This document shows, piece after piece, positions 45,371 through 54,317 of a DNA stretch of 64,000 nucleotides (positions are counted from its first letter, which is position 1; every line of letters starts with the position of its first letter). Under the pieces are notes generated by a model. It was not told the origin of the DNA. It worked only from the letters and a program-made list of their open reading frames with translations, and searched no databases. The position numbers were made by a program, and so were the translations under genes. The stretch spans positions 1,240,001-1,304,000 of the forward strand of contig NZ_CP025407.1 in NCBI RefSeq assembly GCF_002847285.1, written 5' to 3'. The DNA comes from Streptomyces sp. CMB-StM0423. GTDB lineage: Bacteria > Actinomycetota > Actinomycetes > Streptomycetales > Streptomycetaceae.

Positions 45371-46363
45371 ATGACCTACAGCGAACCGCCGGCCGTCCCA
45401 ACGGCGGGTATCACCCTCTACGGCTGCGGGCGCGACGAGGAAATGCTGGTCCGGGAGCTGGCGCCGCGCCTGGGCGTGGTGCCGACCCTCACCGCGGCGG
45501 CGCTCTCGGAGGCCAACGCAGAACTTGCCCACGGAAACCGGTGCATCAGCGTCGACCACAAGACCCGCATCACCGGTTCCACTCTTCGTGCGCTCGGCCG
45601 GGCCGGCGTCGCCTACATCTCGACCAGAAGCATCGGGTGCAACCACATCGATGTCGAGTATGCGAAGAGCGTCGGCATCTCCGTGGAAAACGTCGCCTAT
45701 TCGCCCGACAGCGTGGCCGACTACACCCTGATGCTCATGCTGATGGCGGTGCGGCACGCGAAATCCACCATCCGTCGCACGGATGCCCACGACTACAGGC
45801 TGCCCGACGTGCGCGGGAGGGAACTCCGCGATCTGACCGTCGGGGTCGTGGGCACGGGACGCATCGGCGCCGCGGTCATCGACCGGCTGCGGGGCTTCGG
45901 CTGCCGGATCCTGGCCCACGACACCCGCGTCGGCACCGCCGCGGACTACGTTCCGCTCGACGAACTGCTGCGGCTGAGCGACATGGTGACGCTCCATACC
46001 CCGCTCACACCGGATACCCACCACCTTCTCGACCACCGGCGCATCAAGTCGATGAAGCACGGCGCCGTCGTCGTCAACACCGGACGGGGTTCACTGCTGG
46101 AAACCGGGGCCCTGCTGGCCGCGCTGGAGGACGGCAGGCTGGGCGGTGCCGCGCTGGACGTCCTCGAAGGCGAGGAAGGAATCTTCTACGCCGACCGCCG
46201 GGACACACCCGTGGCGACCGGTCCGCTGCCGCGGCTCCAGGAGCTTCCGAACGTGCTCATCAGCCCGCACACCGCTTACTACACCGACCACGCCCTGAGC
46301 GACACGGTCGAAAACTCCCTCACCAATTGCCTTTCCTTCGAAAGCAGGAATCAGCGTGGCTAG
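45371..46363 (+). CDS. vanH: D-lactate dehydrogenase VanH
   Basis: A 330-residue D-2-hydroxyacid dehydrogenase that reduces pyruvate to D-lactate for the resistant precursor. NAD motif [17 protein letters not shown] is complete. Catalytic Arg is in NTGRGSLLE, Glu in [10 protein letters not shown], and His in [13 protein letters not shown]. The N-terminal [13 protein letters not shown] and [15 protein letters not shown] fit VanH proteins. It is the first gene of vanHAX, with its stop 8 bases inside vanA. Base composition is a little lower in GC than flanking genes, in keeping with transfer. Confidence 0.95.
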   Translation: MTYSEPPAVPTAGITLYGCGRDEEMLVRELAPRLGVVPTLTAAALSEANAELAHGNRCISVDHKTRITGSTLRALGRAGVAYISTRSIGCNHIDVEYAKSVGISVENVAYSPDSVADYTLMLMLMAVRHAKSTIRRTDAHDYRLPDVRGRELRDLTVGVVGTGRIGAAVIDRLRGFGCRILAHDTRVGTAADYVPLDELLRLSDMVTLHTPLTPDTHHLLDHRRIKSMKHGAVVVNTGRGSLLETGALLAALEDGRLGGAALDVLEGEEGIFYADRRDTPVATGPLPRLQELPNVLISPHTAYYTDHALSDTVENSLTNCLSFESRNQRG

Positions 46364-47396
46364 ACTGAAGGTCGCCATCGTCTTCGGCGGCAGCTCGGAA
46401 GAGCACCCCGTCTCCGTGAAATCCGCGCAGCAGGTCGCCCGGAACCTCGATCTCGAAAAGTACCAGCCGTTCTACGTCGGGATCACGGAGAGCGGCGCCT
46501 GGAAGCTCTGCGACGGCCCCGGCCCGGACTGGGAGAAGGGCAATTGCCGGCCGGCGCTGCTGTCACCCGACCGCAGCGTGGGCGGACTTCTCGTACTGGA
46601 GCAGGGACGCTACGGCACGATCGGCCTGGACGTCGTCCTGCCCGTGCTGCACGGCAGGCTCGGCGAGGACGGTGCGATCCAGGGCCTGCTGGAACTCACC
46701 GGCATCCCCTACGTCGGCTGTGACGTCCAGAGTTCCGCTGTGTGCATGGACAAATCACTTGCCTACCGCGTCGTCAGGAGCGCGGGAGTCGCCACGCCGA
46801 GTTTCTGGACCGTCACCGCGGACGACGCCGTCGACCCCGGCCGGCTGACGTATCCCGTCTTCGTCAAACCGGCCCGTTCCGGCTCGTCCTTCGGCGTCAG
46901 CAAGGTGTCCGGTCCCGCGGAGCTGCCGAGTGCGGTGAAGACGGCTCGGCAGTACGACTCGAAGGTACTGATCGAGGAGGCGGTGGCCGGCAGCGAGGTG
47001 GGGTGCGCGATCCTGGGCAACGATCGTGATCTGATCGCGGGCGAGGTGGACCGGATCGCCCTGTCGCACGGCTTCTTCAAGATCCATCAGGAGGCGGACC
47101 CGGAGAGCGGTTCCGAGAACTCCACCCCCGTCGTGCCCGCCGATATCCCGGCGGAGTCGCGTGCGCTCGTCCGGGAAACGGCGAAGACCGTGTACCGCGC
47201 CTTGGGGTGCAGGGGGCTGGCGCGGGTCGACCTGTTCCTCACCAACGAGGGAGAGGTGGTCCTCAACGAGGTCAACACCCTTCCGGGCATGACCTCCTAC
47301 AGCCGGTATCCGAGGATGATGGCGGCCGCGGGACTGCCGCTCTCCCAGGTGATCGACCGGTTGATAGCGCTCGCCCTGACGGGACATGCACGGTGA
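46356..47396 (+). CDS. vanA: D-alanine-D-lactate ligase VanA
   Basis: A 346-residue ATP-grasp ligase making D-Ala-D-Lac, which ends the cell-wall stem and lowers glycopeptide affinity. N-terminal IVFGGSSEEHPVSVKSA binds the first D-Ala. ATP-grasp blocks are YPVFVKPARSGSSFGVSKV and VLNEVNTLPGMTSYSRYPRMM. The omega-loop FFKIHQEADPESGSEN carries the His that marks lactate use, in place of the Lys-Tyr of D-Ala-D-Ala ligases. GTG start overlaps vanH; TGA overlaps vanX as GTGA. Confidence 0.96.
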   Translation: MARLKVAIVFGGSSEEHPVSVKSAQQVARNLDLEKYQPFYVGITESGAWKLCDGPGPDWEKGNCRPALLSPDRSVGGLLVLEQGRYGTIGLDVVLPVLHGRLGEDGAIQGLLELTGIPYVGCDVQSSAVCMDKSLAYRVVRSAGVATPSFWTVTADDAVDPGRLTYPVFVKPARSGSSFGVSKVSGPAELPSAVKTARQYDSKVLIEEAVAGSEVGCAILGNDRDLIAGEVDRIALSHGFFKIHQEADPESGSENSTPVVPADIPAESRALVRETAKTVYRALGCRGLARVDLFLTNEGEVVLNEVNTLPGMTSYSRYPRMMAAAGLPLSQVIDRLIALALTGHAR

Positions 47397-48001
47397 ACGA
47401 CGATTTCGCCTTTCTCGACGACCTCGTACCGGGGCTGCGATGGGACGCCAAGTACGCCACCTGGGACAACTTCACCGGGAAGCCGGTGGACGGATACCTG
47501 GTCAACCGCATCGCCGGCACCAGGGCCCTGGGCACGGCCCTGGGCCGGGTGCGGGAAAAGGCGGCGTCCCGCGGCTTCGGCCTGCTGCTCTGGGACGGCT
47601 ACCGCCCGCAACGGGCCGTGGACTGCTTCCTGCGCTGGTCGGAGCAGCCGGAGGACGGACGCACCAAGCAACGGCACTACCCGAACATCGAGCGGGCCGA
47701 GATGTTCGAGCGGGGCTACGTCGCCGCCAGGTCGGGCCACAGCCGGGGCAGCACCGTCGACCTCACGCTCTACCTTCTCGGCACCGGTGAACTCGCCCCC
47801 ATGGGCGGCGACCACGACTTGATGGATCCCCGCTCGCACCACGGCGCCCCGGGGATCACGCAACGCGAGGCGGGAAACCGCGCCCAGCTCCGTTCCCTCA
47901 TGGAGACGTGCGGCTTCAGCTCCTACGCGTGCGAGTGGTGGCACTACACCCTGAACGACGAGCCCTACCCGGACACCTACTTCGACTTTCCCCTCGCGTA
48001 G
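47393..48001 (+). CDS. vanX: D-Ala-D-Ala dipeptidase VanX
   Basis: A 202-residue zinc dipeptidase that removes normal D-Ala-D-Ala so that only the depsipeptide is used. Zinc ligands are His and Asp in SGHSRGSTVDLTL and His in CEWWHYTL; the Glu just before the last His is the general base. The catalytic Arg is in LWDGYRPQRAV. Length and spacing are normal for the streptomycete type. It ends the vanHAX operon, 70 bases before the operator region of hyi. Confidence 0.96.
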   Translation: MNDDFAFLDDLVPGLRWDAKYATWDNFTGKPVDGYLVNRIAGTRALGTALGRVREKAASRGFGLLLWDGYRPQRAVDCFLRWSEQPEDGRTKQRHYPNIERAEMFERGYVAARSGHSRGSTVDLTLYLLGTGELAPMGGDHDLMDPRSHHGAPGITQREAGNRAQLRSLMETCGFSSYACEWWHYTLNDEPYPDTYFDFPLA

Positions 48002-48043
48002 GCCGCCGTCACCTTGACAGTGCTCGCACCGAACCGGCAGAGT

Positions 48044-48079
48044 TTCCGTTATTCAGAAGGATACTTCCGAGATGCGGAA
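48044..48079. promoter_or_regulatory. Candidate operators upstream of hyi
   Basis: TTCCG-AGATG-CGGAA (48065-48079) is a perfect 5-base-arm palindrome of the same size as that before gcl, and TTCCGTTATTCAGAA (48044-48058) matches the gcl site at 11 of 15 positions. The perfect site covers an ATG at 48072, favouring the later start for hyi. Confidence 0.6.
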
Positions 48080-48095
48080 GGAGCGCGGACCCCTC

Positions 48096-48917
48096 ATGGG
48101 CTTCGGCGACCAGCGCTTCACAGTGAACCTCTCCCTCCTGTTCACCGAGCTTCCGCTGCTCGAACGCCCGGCCGCGGCCGCCGCGGCCGGCTTCGACGCC
48201 GTCGAGCTGTGGTGGCCCTGGCCCGGCGCGCCCGTCCCGGAGCAGGCGGAGCTGGACGCCCTGCGCACCGCGCTGGACTCGGCCGGCACCCGGCTGACCG
48301 GGCTCAACTTCTACGCCGGCCGGCTGCCGGGACCCGACCGCGGCGCGCTCTCCGTACCCGGCGCGGAGTCCGAGCGGTTCCGCGCGAACCTCGACGTGGC
48401 CGCCGGCTTCGCCGCCGCCACCGGCTGCACCGCGCTCAACGCCCTCTACGGCAACCGCGTCGAGGGCGTCACCGCCGCCGAGCAGGACCTGCTCGCGCTG
48501 GAGAACCTGGTGCTCGCCGCCCGCGCGGCCGACCGGGCCGGCGCCGTCCTGCTGATCGAGGCGCTGAACGAGCCCGAATCCCCGCACTACCCGCTGCTCG
48601 ACGCGGCCGCGGCGGTCGCGGTGGCCGACAAGGTCGACGCCGCCTCGGGCCTGGGCAACGCCCGCTTCCTGATGGACCTTTACCACCTGTCCATGAACGG
48701 CGCGGAACTGGAGCAGGTCATCGACGCCCACGCGGGCCGCACCGGACACGTCCAGATCGCCGACAACCCCGGCCGCGGCGCCCCCGGCACCGGCACGCTG
48801 CCGCTGGCCGCGCTGCTGGACCGGCTCGCCGCCGCCGGGTACGACGGGCACGTGGGCCTGGAGTACAAGCCGGGCGACCGGCCGAGCGCCGAGTCCTTCG
48901 GCTGGCTCCCCCGCTGA
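48096..48917 (+). CDS. hyi: Hydroxypyruvate isomerase
   Basis: A 273-residue xylose-isomerase-like TIM barrel that interconverts hydroxypyruvate and tartronate semialdehyde in the glyoxylate-to-glycerate route. Recognised blocks are FTVNLSLLFTELPLLERP, GFDAVELWWPW, LLIEALNEPESPHYPLL (metal Glu), FLMDLYHLSMNG (metal Asp/His) and GHVGLEYKPG (second Glu). The start MGFGDQRF has GGAAGGAG upstream; an ATG 24 bases earlier is possible but lies in an operator-like palindrome. It is followed by glxR with a 67-base gap. Confidence 0.9.
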   Translation: MGFGDQRFTVNLSLLFTELPLLERPAAAAAAGFDAVELWWPWPGAPVPEQAELDALRTALDSAGTRLTGLNFYAGRLPGPDRGALSVPGAESERFRANLDVAAGFAAATGCTALNALYGNRVEGVTAAEQDLLALENLVLAARAADRAGAVLLIEALNEPESPHYPLLDAAAAVAVADKVDAASGLGNARFLMDLYHLSMNGAELEQVIDAHAGRTGHVQIADNPGRGAPGTGTLPLAALLDRLAAAGYDGHVGLEYKPGDRPSAESFGWLPR

Positions 48918-48984
48918 CCCGCCGACCGCCGCCCGCGCGTCCCGTACCCCCGCGCCTGCGGCCAGAGCAGAAAGGCACCACCCC

Positions 48985-49899
48985 ATGACCACCAACTCCG
49001 CGGCCCCCGGGGCCGGTCTGCCCGCGATCGCCTGGATCGGCCTCGGCATCATGGGCTCGCCCATGTCCGAGAACCTGATCGCGGCGGGCTACCCGGTCAC
49101 CGGCTACACCCTGGAGCAGGACAAGCTCGACCGGCTGGCCAAGGCCGGCGGCACGGCCGCGGGGTCGATCGCCGAGGCGGTCGCGGACGCGGAGGTGATC
49201 ATCACGATGGTCCCCGCGTCGCCGCAGGTGGAGGCCGTCGCGTACGGGCCGGACGGCATCCTGGCGCACGCCAGGAGCGGCGCGCTGCTCGTCGACATGT
49301 CCTCCATCACCCCGCAGACCTCCGTGGACCTGGCGAAGAACGCCGCCGAGCGCGGGATCCGGGTGCTCGACGCCCCCGTCTCGGGCGGCGAGGCCGGGGC
49401 GGTCGAGGCGGTGCTGTCCATCATGGTCGGCGGCGAGCAGGCCGACTTCGAGCGGGCCCGGCCGGTCTTCGAGACGCTGGGCCGGACGATCGTGCACTGC
49501 GGCGCGCACGGCGCGGGCCAGACGGTCAAGGCCGCCAACCAGTTGATCGTCGCGGTCAACATCCAGGCGTGCGCCGAGGCCGTGGTGTTCCTGGAGAAGT
49601 CCGGCGTGGACCTGGCGGCCGCGCTCGACGTCCTCGGCGGCGGCCTGGCCGGCTCCACCGTGCTGGCCCGCAAGAAGGACAACTTCCTGGGCCGCGACTT
49701 CCGGCCGGGCTTCCGCATCGACCTGCACCACAAGGACATGGGCATCGTCACCGACGCCGCCCGGAACGTCGGCGCCGCGCTGCCGGTCGGCGCGGTCGTC
49801 ACCCAGCTCGTCGCCGCGCTGCGCGCACAGGGCGACGGCGGCCTGGACCACTCCGCGCTGCTGCGCGGCGTGGAGCGCCTCTCCGGCGGCGAGGTCTGA
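48985..49899 (+). CDS. glxR: 2-hydroxy-3-oxopropionate (tartronate semialdehyde) reductase
   Basis: A 304-residue beta-hydroxyacid dehydrogenase reducing tartronate semialdehyde to glycerate. The N-terminal Rossmann motif is IAWIGLGIMGSPMSENLI. The substrate block is DAPVSGGEAGAVE, and the catalytic Lys is in GAGQTVKAANQLIVAVN. The final FRPGFRIDLHHKDMGIV is the family's cofactor and substrate contact. It lies between hyi and the facing gcl gene, with a strong terminator after it. Confidence 0.94.
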   Translation: MTTNSAAPGAGLPAIAWIGLGIMGSPMSENLIAAGYPVTGYTLEQDKLDRLAKAGGTAAGSIAEAVADAEVIITMVPASPQVEAVAYGPDGILAHARSGALLVDMSSITPQTSVDLAKNAAERGIRVLDAPVSGGEAGAVEAVLSIMVGGEQADFERARPVFETLGRTIVHCGAHGAGQTVKAANQLIVAVNIQACAEAVVFLEKSGVDLAAALDVLGGGLAGSTVLARKKDNFLGRDFRPGFRIDLHHKDMGIVTDAARNVGAALPVGAVVTQLVAALRAQGDGGLDHSALLRGVERLSGGEV

Positions 49900-49957
49900 C
49901 GCGTACCCCGTACGAAGACGCAGGCACAGACGCAAACGGCAGACAGCAGACGGCAGA

Positions 49958-49995
49958 GGACGGCCCTCGCCCCCCGTCCGGGGCGAGGGCCGTCC
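49958..49995. terminator. Bidirectional 16-bp hairpin between glxR and gcl
   Basis: A perfect 16-bp stem (49958-49973 with 49980-49995) with a 6-base loop, between converging stops. Just before it is a short direct repeat of GACAGCAGACGGCAG type. Confidence 0.85.
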
Positions 49996-50013
49996 GCTCG
50001 CGGGTGGCCGCCG

Positions 50014-51801
50014 TCAGCTCTTCAGCGGCAGGATCGACGTGGGGGCGTGCCACGGCTCGGTGGCCAGGTCCTCCCACTCGCGGACGTCGCTGATGTCCGC
50101 CGTGGTGCTCATGGAGATGTTGGTGATCCGCTCCAGGATCGCCTCCACCACGACCGGCACCCGGTACTCCGCCGCCAGCTTCCGCGCCTGGGCGAACGCG
50201 GCGCCCAGTTCGCCCGGTTCGGTGACCCGGATCGCCTTGCAGCCCAGCCCCTCGGCGACCTTGACGTGGTCGACGCCGTAGCCGCCCAGCTCCGGCGAGT
50301 TGACGTTCTCGAACTCCAGGTTGACCTGGAAGTTCATGTCCAGGCCCAACTGGGCCTGCCGGATCAGGCCGAGATAGGAGTTGTTGACGAGCACCTGCAC
50401 GTACGGGATGCGGTGCTGCGCGCCCACCGCCAGCTCCTCCACCAGGAACTGGAAGTCGTAGTCCCCGGAGAGCCCGACGACCAGCGCCTCCGGGTCGGCG
50501 GTGGCGACGCCGAGGGCGGCGGGCACCGTCCAGCCGAGGGGTCCCGCCTGGCCGCAGTTGATCCAGTGCCGCGGCCTGTAGACGTGGAGCATCTGGGCGC
50601 CGGCGATCTGGGAGAGGCCGATGGCGGTGACGTAACGGGTGCCGGGGCCGAACGCCTTGTTCATCTCCTCGTAGACCCGTTGCGGCTTCATCGGCACGTC
50701 GTCGAAGTGGGTACGGCGCTGGAGCCGCGCCCGGCGCTCCTGGGTGGCCGCGGCCCACGCGGCGCGGTCCGGCAGCCGGCCGGCGGCCTGCCGTTCGCGG
50801 GCGACCTCGGTGAACTGCCGCAGCGCGGCGCCGGCGTCGGAGGCGATGCCGTAGTCGGGGGCGAAGATCCGGCCGATCTGGGTGGGTTCGACGTCGACGT
50901 GGACGAAGGTGCGGCCCTCGGTGTAGACGTCGAGCCGGTAGCCGGTGTGGCGGTTGGCCCAGCGGTTGCCGATGCCGAGGACGAAGTCGGCGGCGAGGAA
51001 GTTCTCGTTGCCGTAGCGGTGGGAGGTCTGGAGCCCCACCATGCCCGCGTTGAGCGGGTGGTCGTCGGGGAGGGCGCCCCAGCCCATCAGGGTCGGTACG
51101 ACGGGGGTGCCGGTCAGCTCCGCGAACTCCACCAGCTCCGCGCAGGCGTCGGCGCCGATGACGCCGCCGCCCGCGACGATCAGCGGCCGCTCGGCGGCGC
51201 ACAGCATCGCGACGGCCTTCTCCGCCTGCGCCCGGGTGGCGGCGGGCCGGTGCACGGGCAGCGGCTCGTACGTGTCCGGGTCGAACTCGATCTCGGTGAG
51301 CTGGACATCGGTGGGCAGGTCGACGAGCACGGGCCCGGGGCGGCCGGAGCGCATCAGGTGGAACGCCTGCTGGAGGACGCCGGGCACCTGTGCGGCCTGG
51401 AGCACGGTGGTGGCCTTCTTGGTGACGGGGGCGGCGATCGCCGCGATGTCGACGGCCTGGAAGTCCTCCTTGTGCAGCACCGGCGTCGGCGCCTGTCCCG
51501 TGATGCACAGGATCGGGATCGAGTCGCCGGTCGCCGAGTAGAGCCCGGTGATCATGTCGGTGCCGGCGGGGCCCGAGGTGCCGATGCACACGCCGATGTT
51601 GCCCGCCCGGGCGCGGGTGTAGCCCTCGGCCATGTGCGAGGCGCCCTCGACGTGCCGCGCGAGCACGTGGCCGATGCCGCCGGCCGCCCTGAGGGCCGCG
51701 TAGAACGGGTTGATCGCCGCTCCCGGGACGCCGAACGCGACCTGGACGCCTTCCTTCTTGAGGATCTCCACCGCCGCGCGCGCGGCTGTCATACGAGGCA
51801 T
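50014..51801 (-). CDS. gcl: Glyoxylate carboligase (tartronate-semialdehyde synthase)
   Basis: A 595-residue thiamine-diphosphate enzyme joining two glyoxylates to tartronate semialdehyde with loss of CO2. N-terminal TPP domain starts [27 protein letters not shown]; Val at the position of the usual TPP-activating Glu (FGVPG rather than FGxPGE) marks Gcl. The C-terminal TPP/Mg block is [18 protein letters not shown] with [15 protein letters not shown]-linked regions lie between. ATG at 51801 was chosen; a GTG three codons earlier is also possible. A perfect 15-bp palindrome lies 29 bases upstream. Confidence 0.95.
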   Translation of the reverse strand: MPRMTAARAAVEILKKEGVQVAFGVPGAAINPFYAALRAAGGIGHVLARHVEGASHMAEGYTRARAGNIGVCIGTSGPAGTDMITGLYSATGDSIPILCITGQAPTPVLHKEDFQAVDIAAIAAPVTKKATTVLQAAQVPGVLQQAFHLMRSGRPGPVLVDLPTDVQLTEIEFDPDTYEPLPVHRPAATRAQAEKAVAMLCAAERPLIVAGGGVIGADACAELVEFAELTGTPVVPTLMGWGALPDDHPLNAGMVGLQTSHRYGNENFLAADFVLGIGNRWANRHTGYRLDVYTEGRTFVHVDVEPTQIGRIFAPDYGIASDAGAALRQFTEVARERQAAGRLPDRAAWAAATQERRARLQRRTHFDDVPMKPQRVYEEMNKAFGPGTRYVTAIGLSQIAGAQMLHVYRPRHWINCGQAGPLGWTVPAALGVATADPEALVVGLSGDYDFQFLVEELAVGAQHRIPYVQVLVNNSYLGLIRQAQLGLDMNFQVNLEFENVNSPELGGYGVDHVKVAEGLGCKAIRVTEPGELGAAFAQARKLAAEYRVPVVVEAILERITNISMSTTADISDVREWEDLATEPWHAPTSILPLKS

Positions 51802-51829
51802 CGCGTGCACCTGCTTCTTCCCTAAGTTT

Positions 51830-51844
51830 TTCCGTATTACGGAA
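51830..51844. promoter_or_regulatory. Candidate operator at gcl
   Basis: TTCCGTATTACGGAA is a perfect 15-bp palindrome, 29 bases before the gcl ATG. It is AT-rich relative to its surroundings. Related sites occur at hyi and aceB. Confidence 0.7.
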
Positions 51845-51964
51845 TATGAGTTTTGCTATATGGAAGCAATCTAGAAGCGGGTCAAGTCGGCGTCAAGAGC
51901 CCGATTCGTAAGGGATGCTGGAGTGCGGAACCCACCACGGGGCCCAGAACCAGGAGCACTTCCC

Positions 51965-52726
51965 ATGCCAGAGAGCGTGCCGGTGCGCTGCCCGGCCTGC
52001 CGGCGCGAGCACGCGTACACCCCGAGCACGTTCCCCTGCGCCTGCGGCGCCCCGCTGACGCTGCCGCTGCTGCGCGGCGGGGTGCCGGTGGAGCTCAAGC
52101 ACCGCACGTGGCAGGACTCGTGGGTGACGGTGCGCTGTCCCGTCTGCGACCGGCGCGACGAGTGGCCGCGGCCGGAACTGGCCTGCGACTGCGGCGCGGT
52201 GGTACGGCTGCCGGTGGCCCCGGTGCAGTCCCGCCCCCGGCCCGCGGCGCCGCCGGTCCCGCCCGCACCGGCGGCCGCGCCTCCCGCGCCGGCCCCGCCA
52301 GGACCCCCGCCCCGGCCGGCGGCGGCGCCGCGGCGGCCCGCGTTCCGCCCCGTGACCATCCGCAACACCGGCGACGCGGTGACGGCCGCCGCGCAGTACC
52401 TGCGCTGGCTGGGCTTCACGGACCTGGTGAAGAACGAGGACCGGCCCGCCTCCGGCATCGACGTGCGCGGCGCGGGCGTGGTCGCCCACGTCGACCCGAC
52501 GACGACGCCCACGGCGCTGCGGCACGTCGAGTGCGTGTGGCTCAGCGGTCTGAACGCCTCGGCGCTCGCCGTCTTCTTCTCCCTCGCCGGCTACACCCGC
52601 GAGGCCCGTACCCGGGCCGACGAGCTGCGGCTCCCGCTGTACGTGATGGACCTCACGGGCACCCCGCAGCCGGTCAACGACCCGGGGGACGAGCTGATCC
52701 GCACGGGCGCCGCCCAGCGCGGCTGA
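51965..52726 (+). CDS. Zinc-ribbon protein with C-terminal restriction-endonuclease-like domain
   Basis: A 253-residue protein. The N-terminus holds four Cys pairs in two zinc ribbons (CPACRREHAYTPSTFPCACG and CPVCDRRDEWPRPELACDCG). A Pro/Ala linker covers about 85-130. The C-terminal domain (YLRWLGFTDLVKNEDRPASGIDVRGAGVVAHV) has the layout of an Mrr-like/endonuclease-fold domain: small-residue helix, acidic Asp, beta-strand; a Lys at the second active-site strand is missing, so it may bind without cutting. AGGAG precedes the ATG by 7 bases. Nuclease function is inference. Confidence 0.65.
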   Translation: MPESVPVRCPACRREHAYTPSTFPCACGAPLTLPLLRGGVPVELKHRTWQDSWVTVRCPVCDRRDEWPRPELACDCGAVVRLPVAPVQSRPRPAAPPVPPAPAAAPPAPAPPGPPPRPAAAPRRPAFRPVTIRNTGDAVTAAAQYLRWLGFTDLVKNEDRPASGIDVRGAGVVAHVDPTTTPTALRHVECVWLSGLNASALAVFFSLAGYTREARTRADELRLPLYVMDLTGTPQPVNDPGDELIRTGAAQRG

Positions 52727-52842
52727 CGGGGCGGTCGGGGGCGGCGACCAAAGTATGCGGGCGGGCCGCCGCGGTCGTACGAAGGTCTCGACGCCGTCCT
52801 CGGGGGGCGCCGCGGCGGGCGGACGACCGTAGATTGGCCGGT

Positions 52843-54288
52843 ATGCCCCGTACCGCCTCCGAGACCCGCGCCGCCGGCAGCACCCGGCGGGACCGGCTCG
52901 CCGACGCCGGCCTCGTCCTCTTCGCCGGGGCCTTCTCGTTCCTGTCCGCCGGCTCGGTGCTGCCGGAGGACGGCGCCGTCTCGGAGAACGTGCTCTTCGC
53001 CGAGGCCCTGGCCGCCGGCGTGGCCTGCCTGGCGCTGCTGCTGCGGCGCCGCTGGCCGGTGCCGCTCGCGGTGGCGATGCTCGTCGCCGACTCCTTCGGC
53101 CACTTCTTCATCGGGCCGACGCTGGTGGCGGTCTTCACCGTCGCGGCGCACCGCCCGCTGCGCGCCACCGGCTGGATCACGGCCCTCGTCTTCGCCCGGC
53201 TCGTGGGCTTCCTCGCCAGCGTCCCCGACCCGGAGGATCCGCGGACCGGCGCGGGGGTGGCGTACTTCTCACTGGTCACGGCGGCCCTGGTCTGGGGCCT
53301 CTACCGCCGCTCCCGCCGCCAGCTCGTCGCCTCGCTGCGCGAGCGGGCCGAGCAGGCGGAGGCCGACGCGGCGCTGCGTGCGGAGCAGGCGCAGCGGCGG
53401 GCCCGGGAGGAGATCGCGCGGGAGATGCACGACGTGCTGGCGCACCGGCTGTCGCTGCTGAGCGTGCACGCGGGGGCGCTGGAGTTCCACCCCGGCGCCC
53501 CGCCGGCGGAGGTCGCCCGCGCGGCGGGCGTGATCCGCGACAGCGCGCACGAGGCGCTGCAGGACCTGCGGGACGTGATCGGCGTGCTGCGCGCACCGGC
53601 CGACGCCGCCGCGGGCGCCGGGCGTCCGCAGCCGACGCTCGGGGACGTGGACCGGCTGGTGGCGGAGGCCGGCGAGGCGGGCATGCGTATCGCGTACGCA
53701 CCGGACGTCGCCGCTCCGGAGGCGGTCCCGGCGGCGACGGGGCGCACGGCGTACCGGATCGTGCAGGAGGGCCTGACGAACGCCCGCAAGCACGCGGCGG
53801 GCACGAAGGTGACGGTGACGCTGACGGGCAGCCCGGAGAAGGGCCTGACGGTGGAGGTGGGCAACCCGCTGCCGGGCGCGGCCGGGGTGGCGGACGGGCC
53901 GCGGACCGCCGCGGTCCTGACGGGCGGGCAGGCTGCCGCCGGGCGGGACGAGTACGGCCGCGCGGCGGCGGGCGCGCGCCCGGGTGCCGGGCGGGGCGCC
54001 GGCACCGACAGGGCCGCGGTTGCCGCCCTCGCGGCGAAGCCGCGGGGCGGGCCCGGCGGCCTCGCCGGCGCGCCCGTGACGGTGCCGGGACCCGGCGGCC
54101 GGAGCAACGGCTCCGCTGTCCGCCCCGGCGCGGGTGCCACCGGCCCCATCCCCGGGGCCGGGCAGGGCCTCGTCGGGCTCGCCGAGCGGGCCGCGCTGGC
54201 CGGCGGGCGGCTGGTGCACACGGCCGACGGCGACGGCTTCCACCTGCGCGCCTGGCTCCCGTGGGGCCGCCCGTCCCGTACGGAATGA
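52843..54288 (+). CDS. Sensor histidine kinase (HisKA_3) with low-complexity insertion in the ATPase domain
   Basis: A 481-residue membrane kinase. Four or five hydrophobic helices occupy about 20-160. The His is in EEIAREMHDVLAHRLSLLSVH, the N-box in YRIVQEGLTNARKHA, and the G-box in GQGLVGLAERAALAGG. Between the N- and G-boxes lies an insertion of about 85 Gly, Ala and Pro residues (about 350-435), not present in typical kinases of this group and where the ATP lid would be. It partners the response regulator gene 29 bases downstream. Confidence 0.88.
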   Translation: MPRTASETRAAGSTRRDRLADAGLVLFAGAFSFLSAGSVLPEDGAVSENVLFAEALAAGVACLALLLRRRWPVPLAVAMLVADSFGHFFIGPTLVAVFTVAAHRPLRATGWITALVFARLVGFLASVPDPEDPRTGAGVAYFSLVTAALVWGLYRRSRRQLVASLRERAEQAEADAALRAEQAQRRAREEIAREMHDVLAHRLSLLSVHAGALEFHPGAPPAEVARAAGVIRDSAHEALQDLRDVIGVLRAPADAAAGAGRPQPTLGDVDRLVAEAGEAGMRIAYAPDVAAPEAVPAATGRTAYRIVQEGLTNARKHAAGTKVTVTLTGSPEKGLTVEVGNPLPGAAGVADGPRTAAVLTGGQAAAGRDEYGRAAAGARPGAGRGAGTDRAAVAALAAKPRGGPGGLAGAPVTVPGPGGRSNGSAVRPGAGATGPIPGAGQGLVGLAERAALAGGRLVHTADGDGFHLRAWLPWGRPSRTE

Positions 54289-54317
54289 GCCTCCGGCGCT
54301 CCCGCTAGGGTGGGCGC

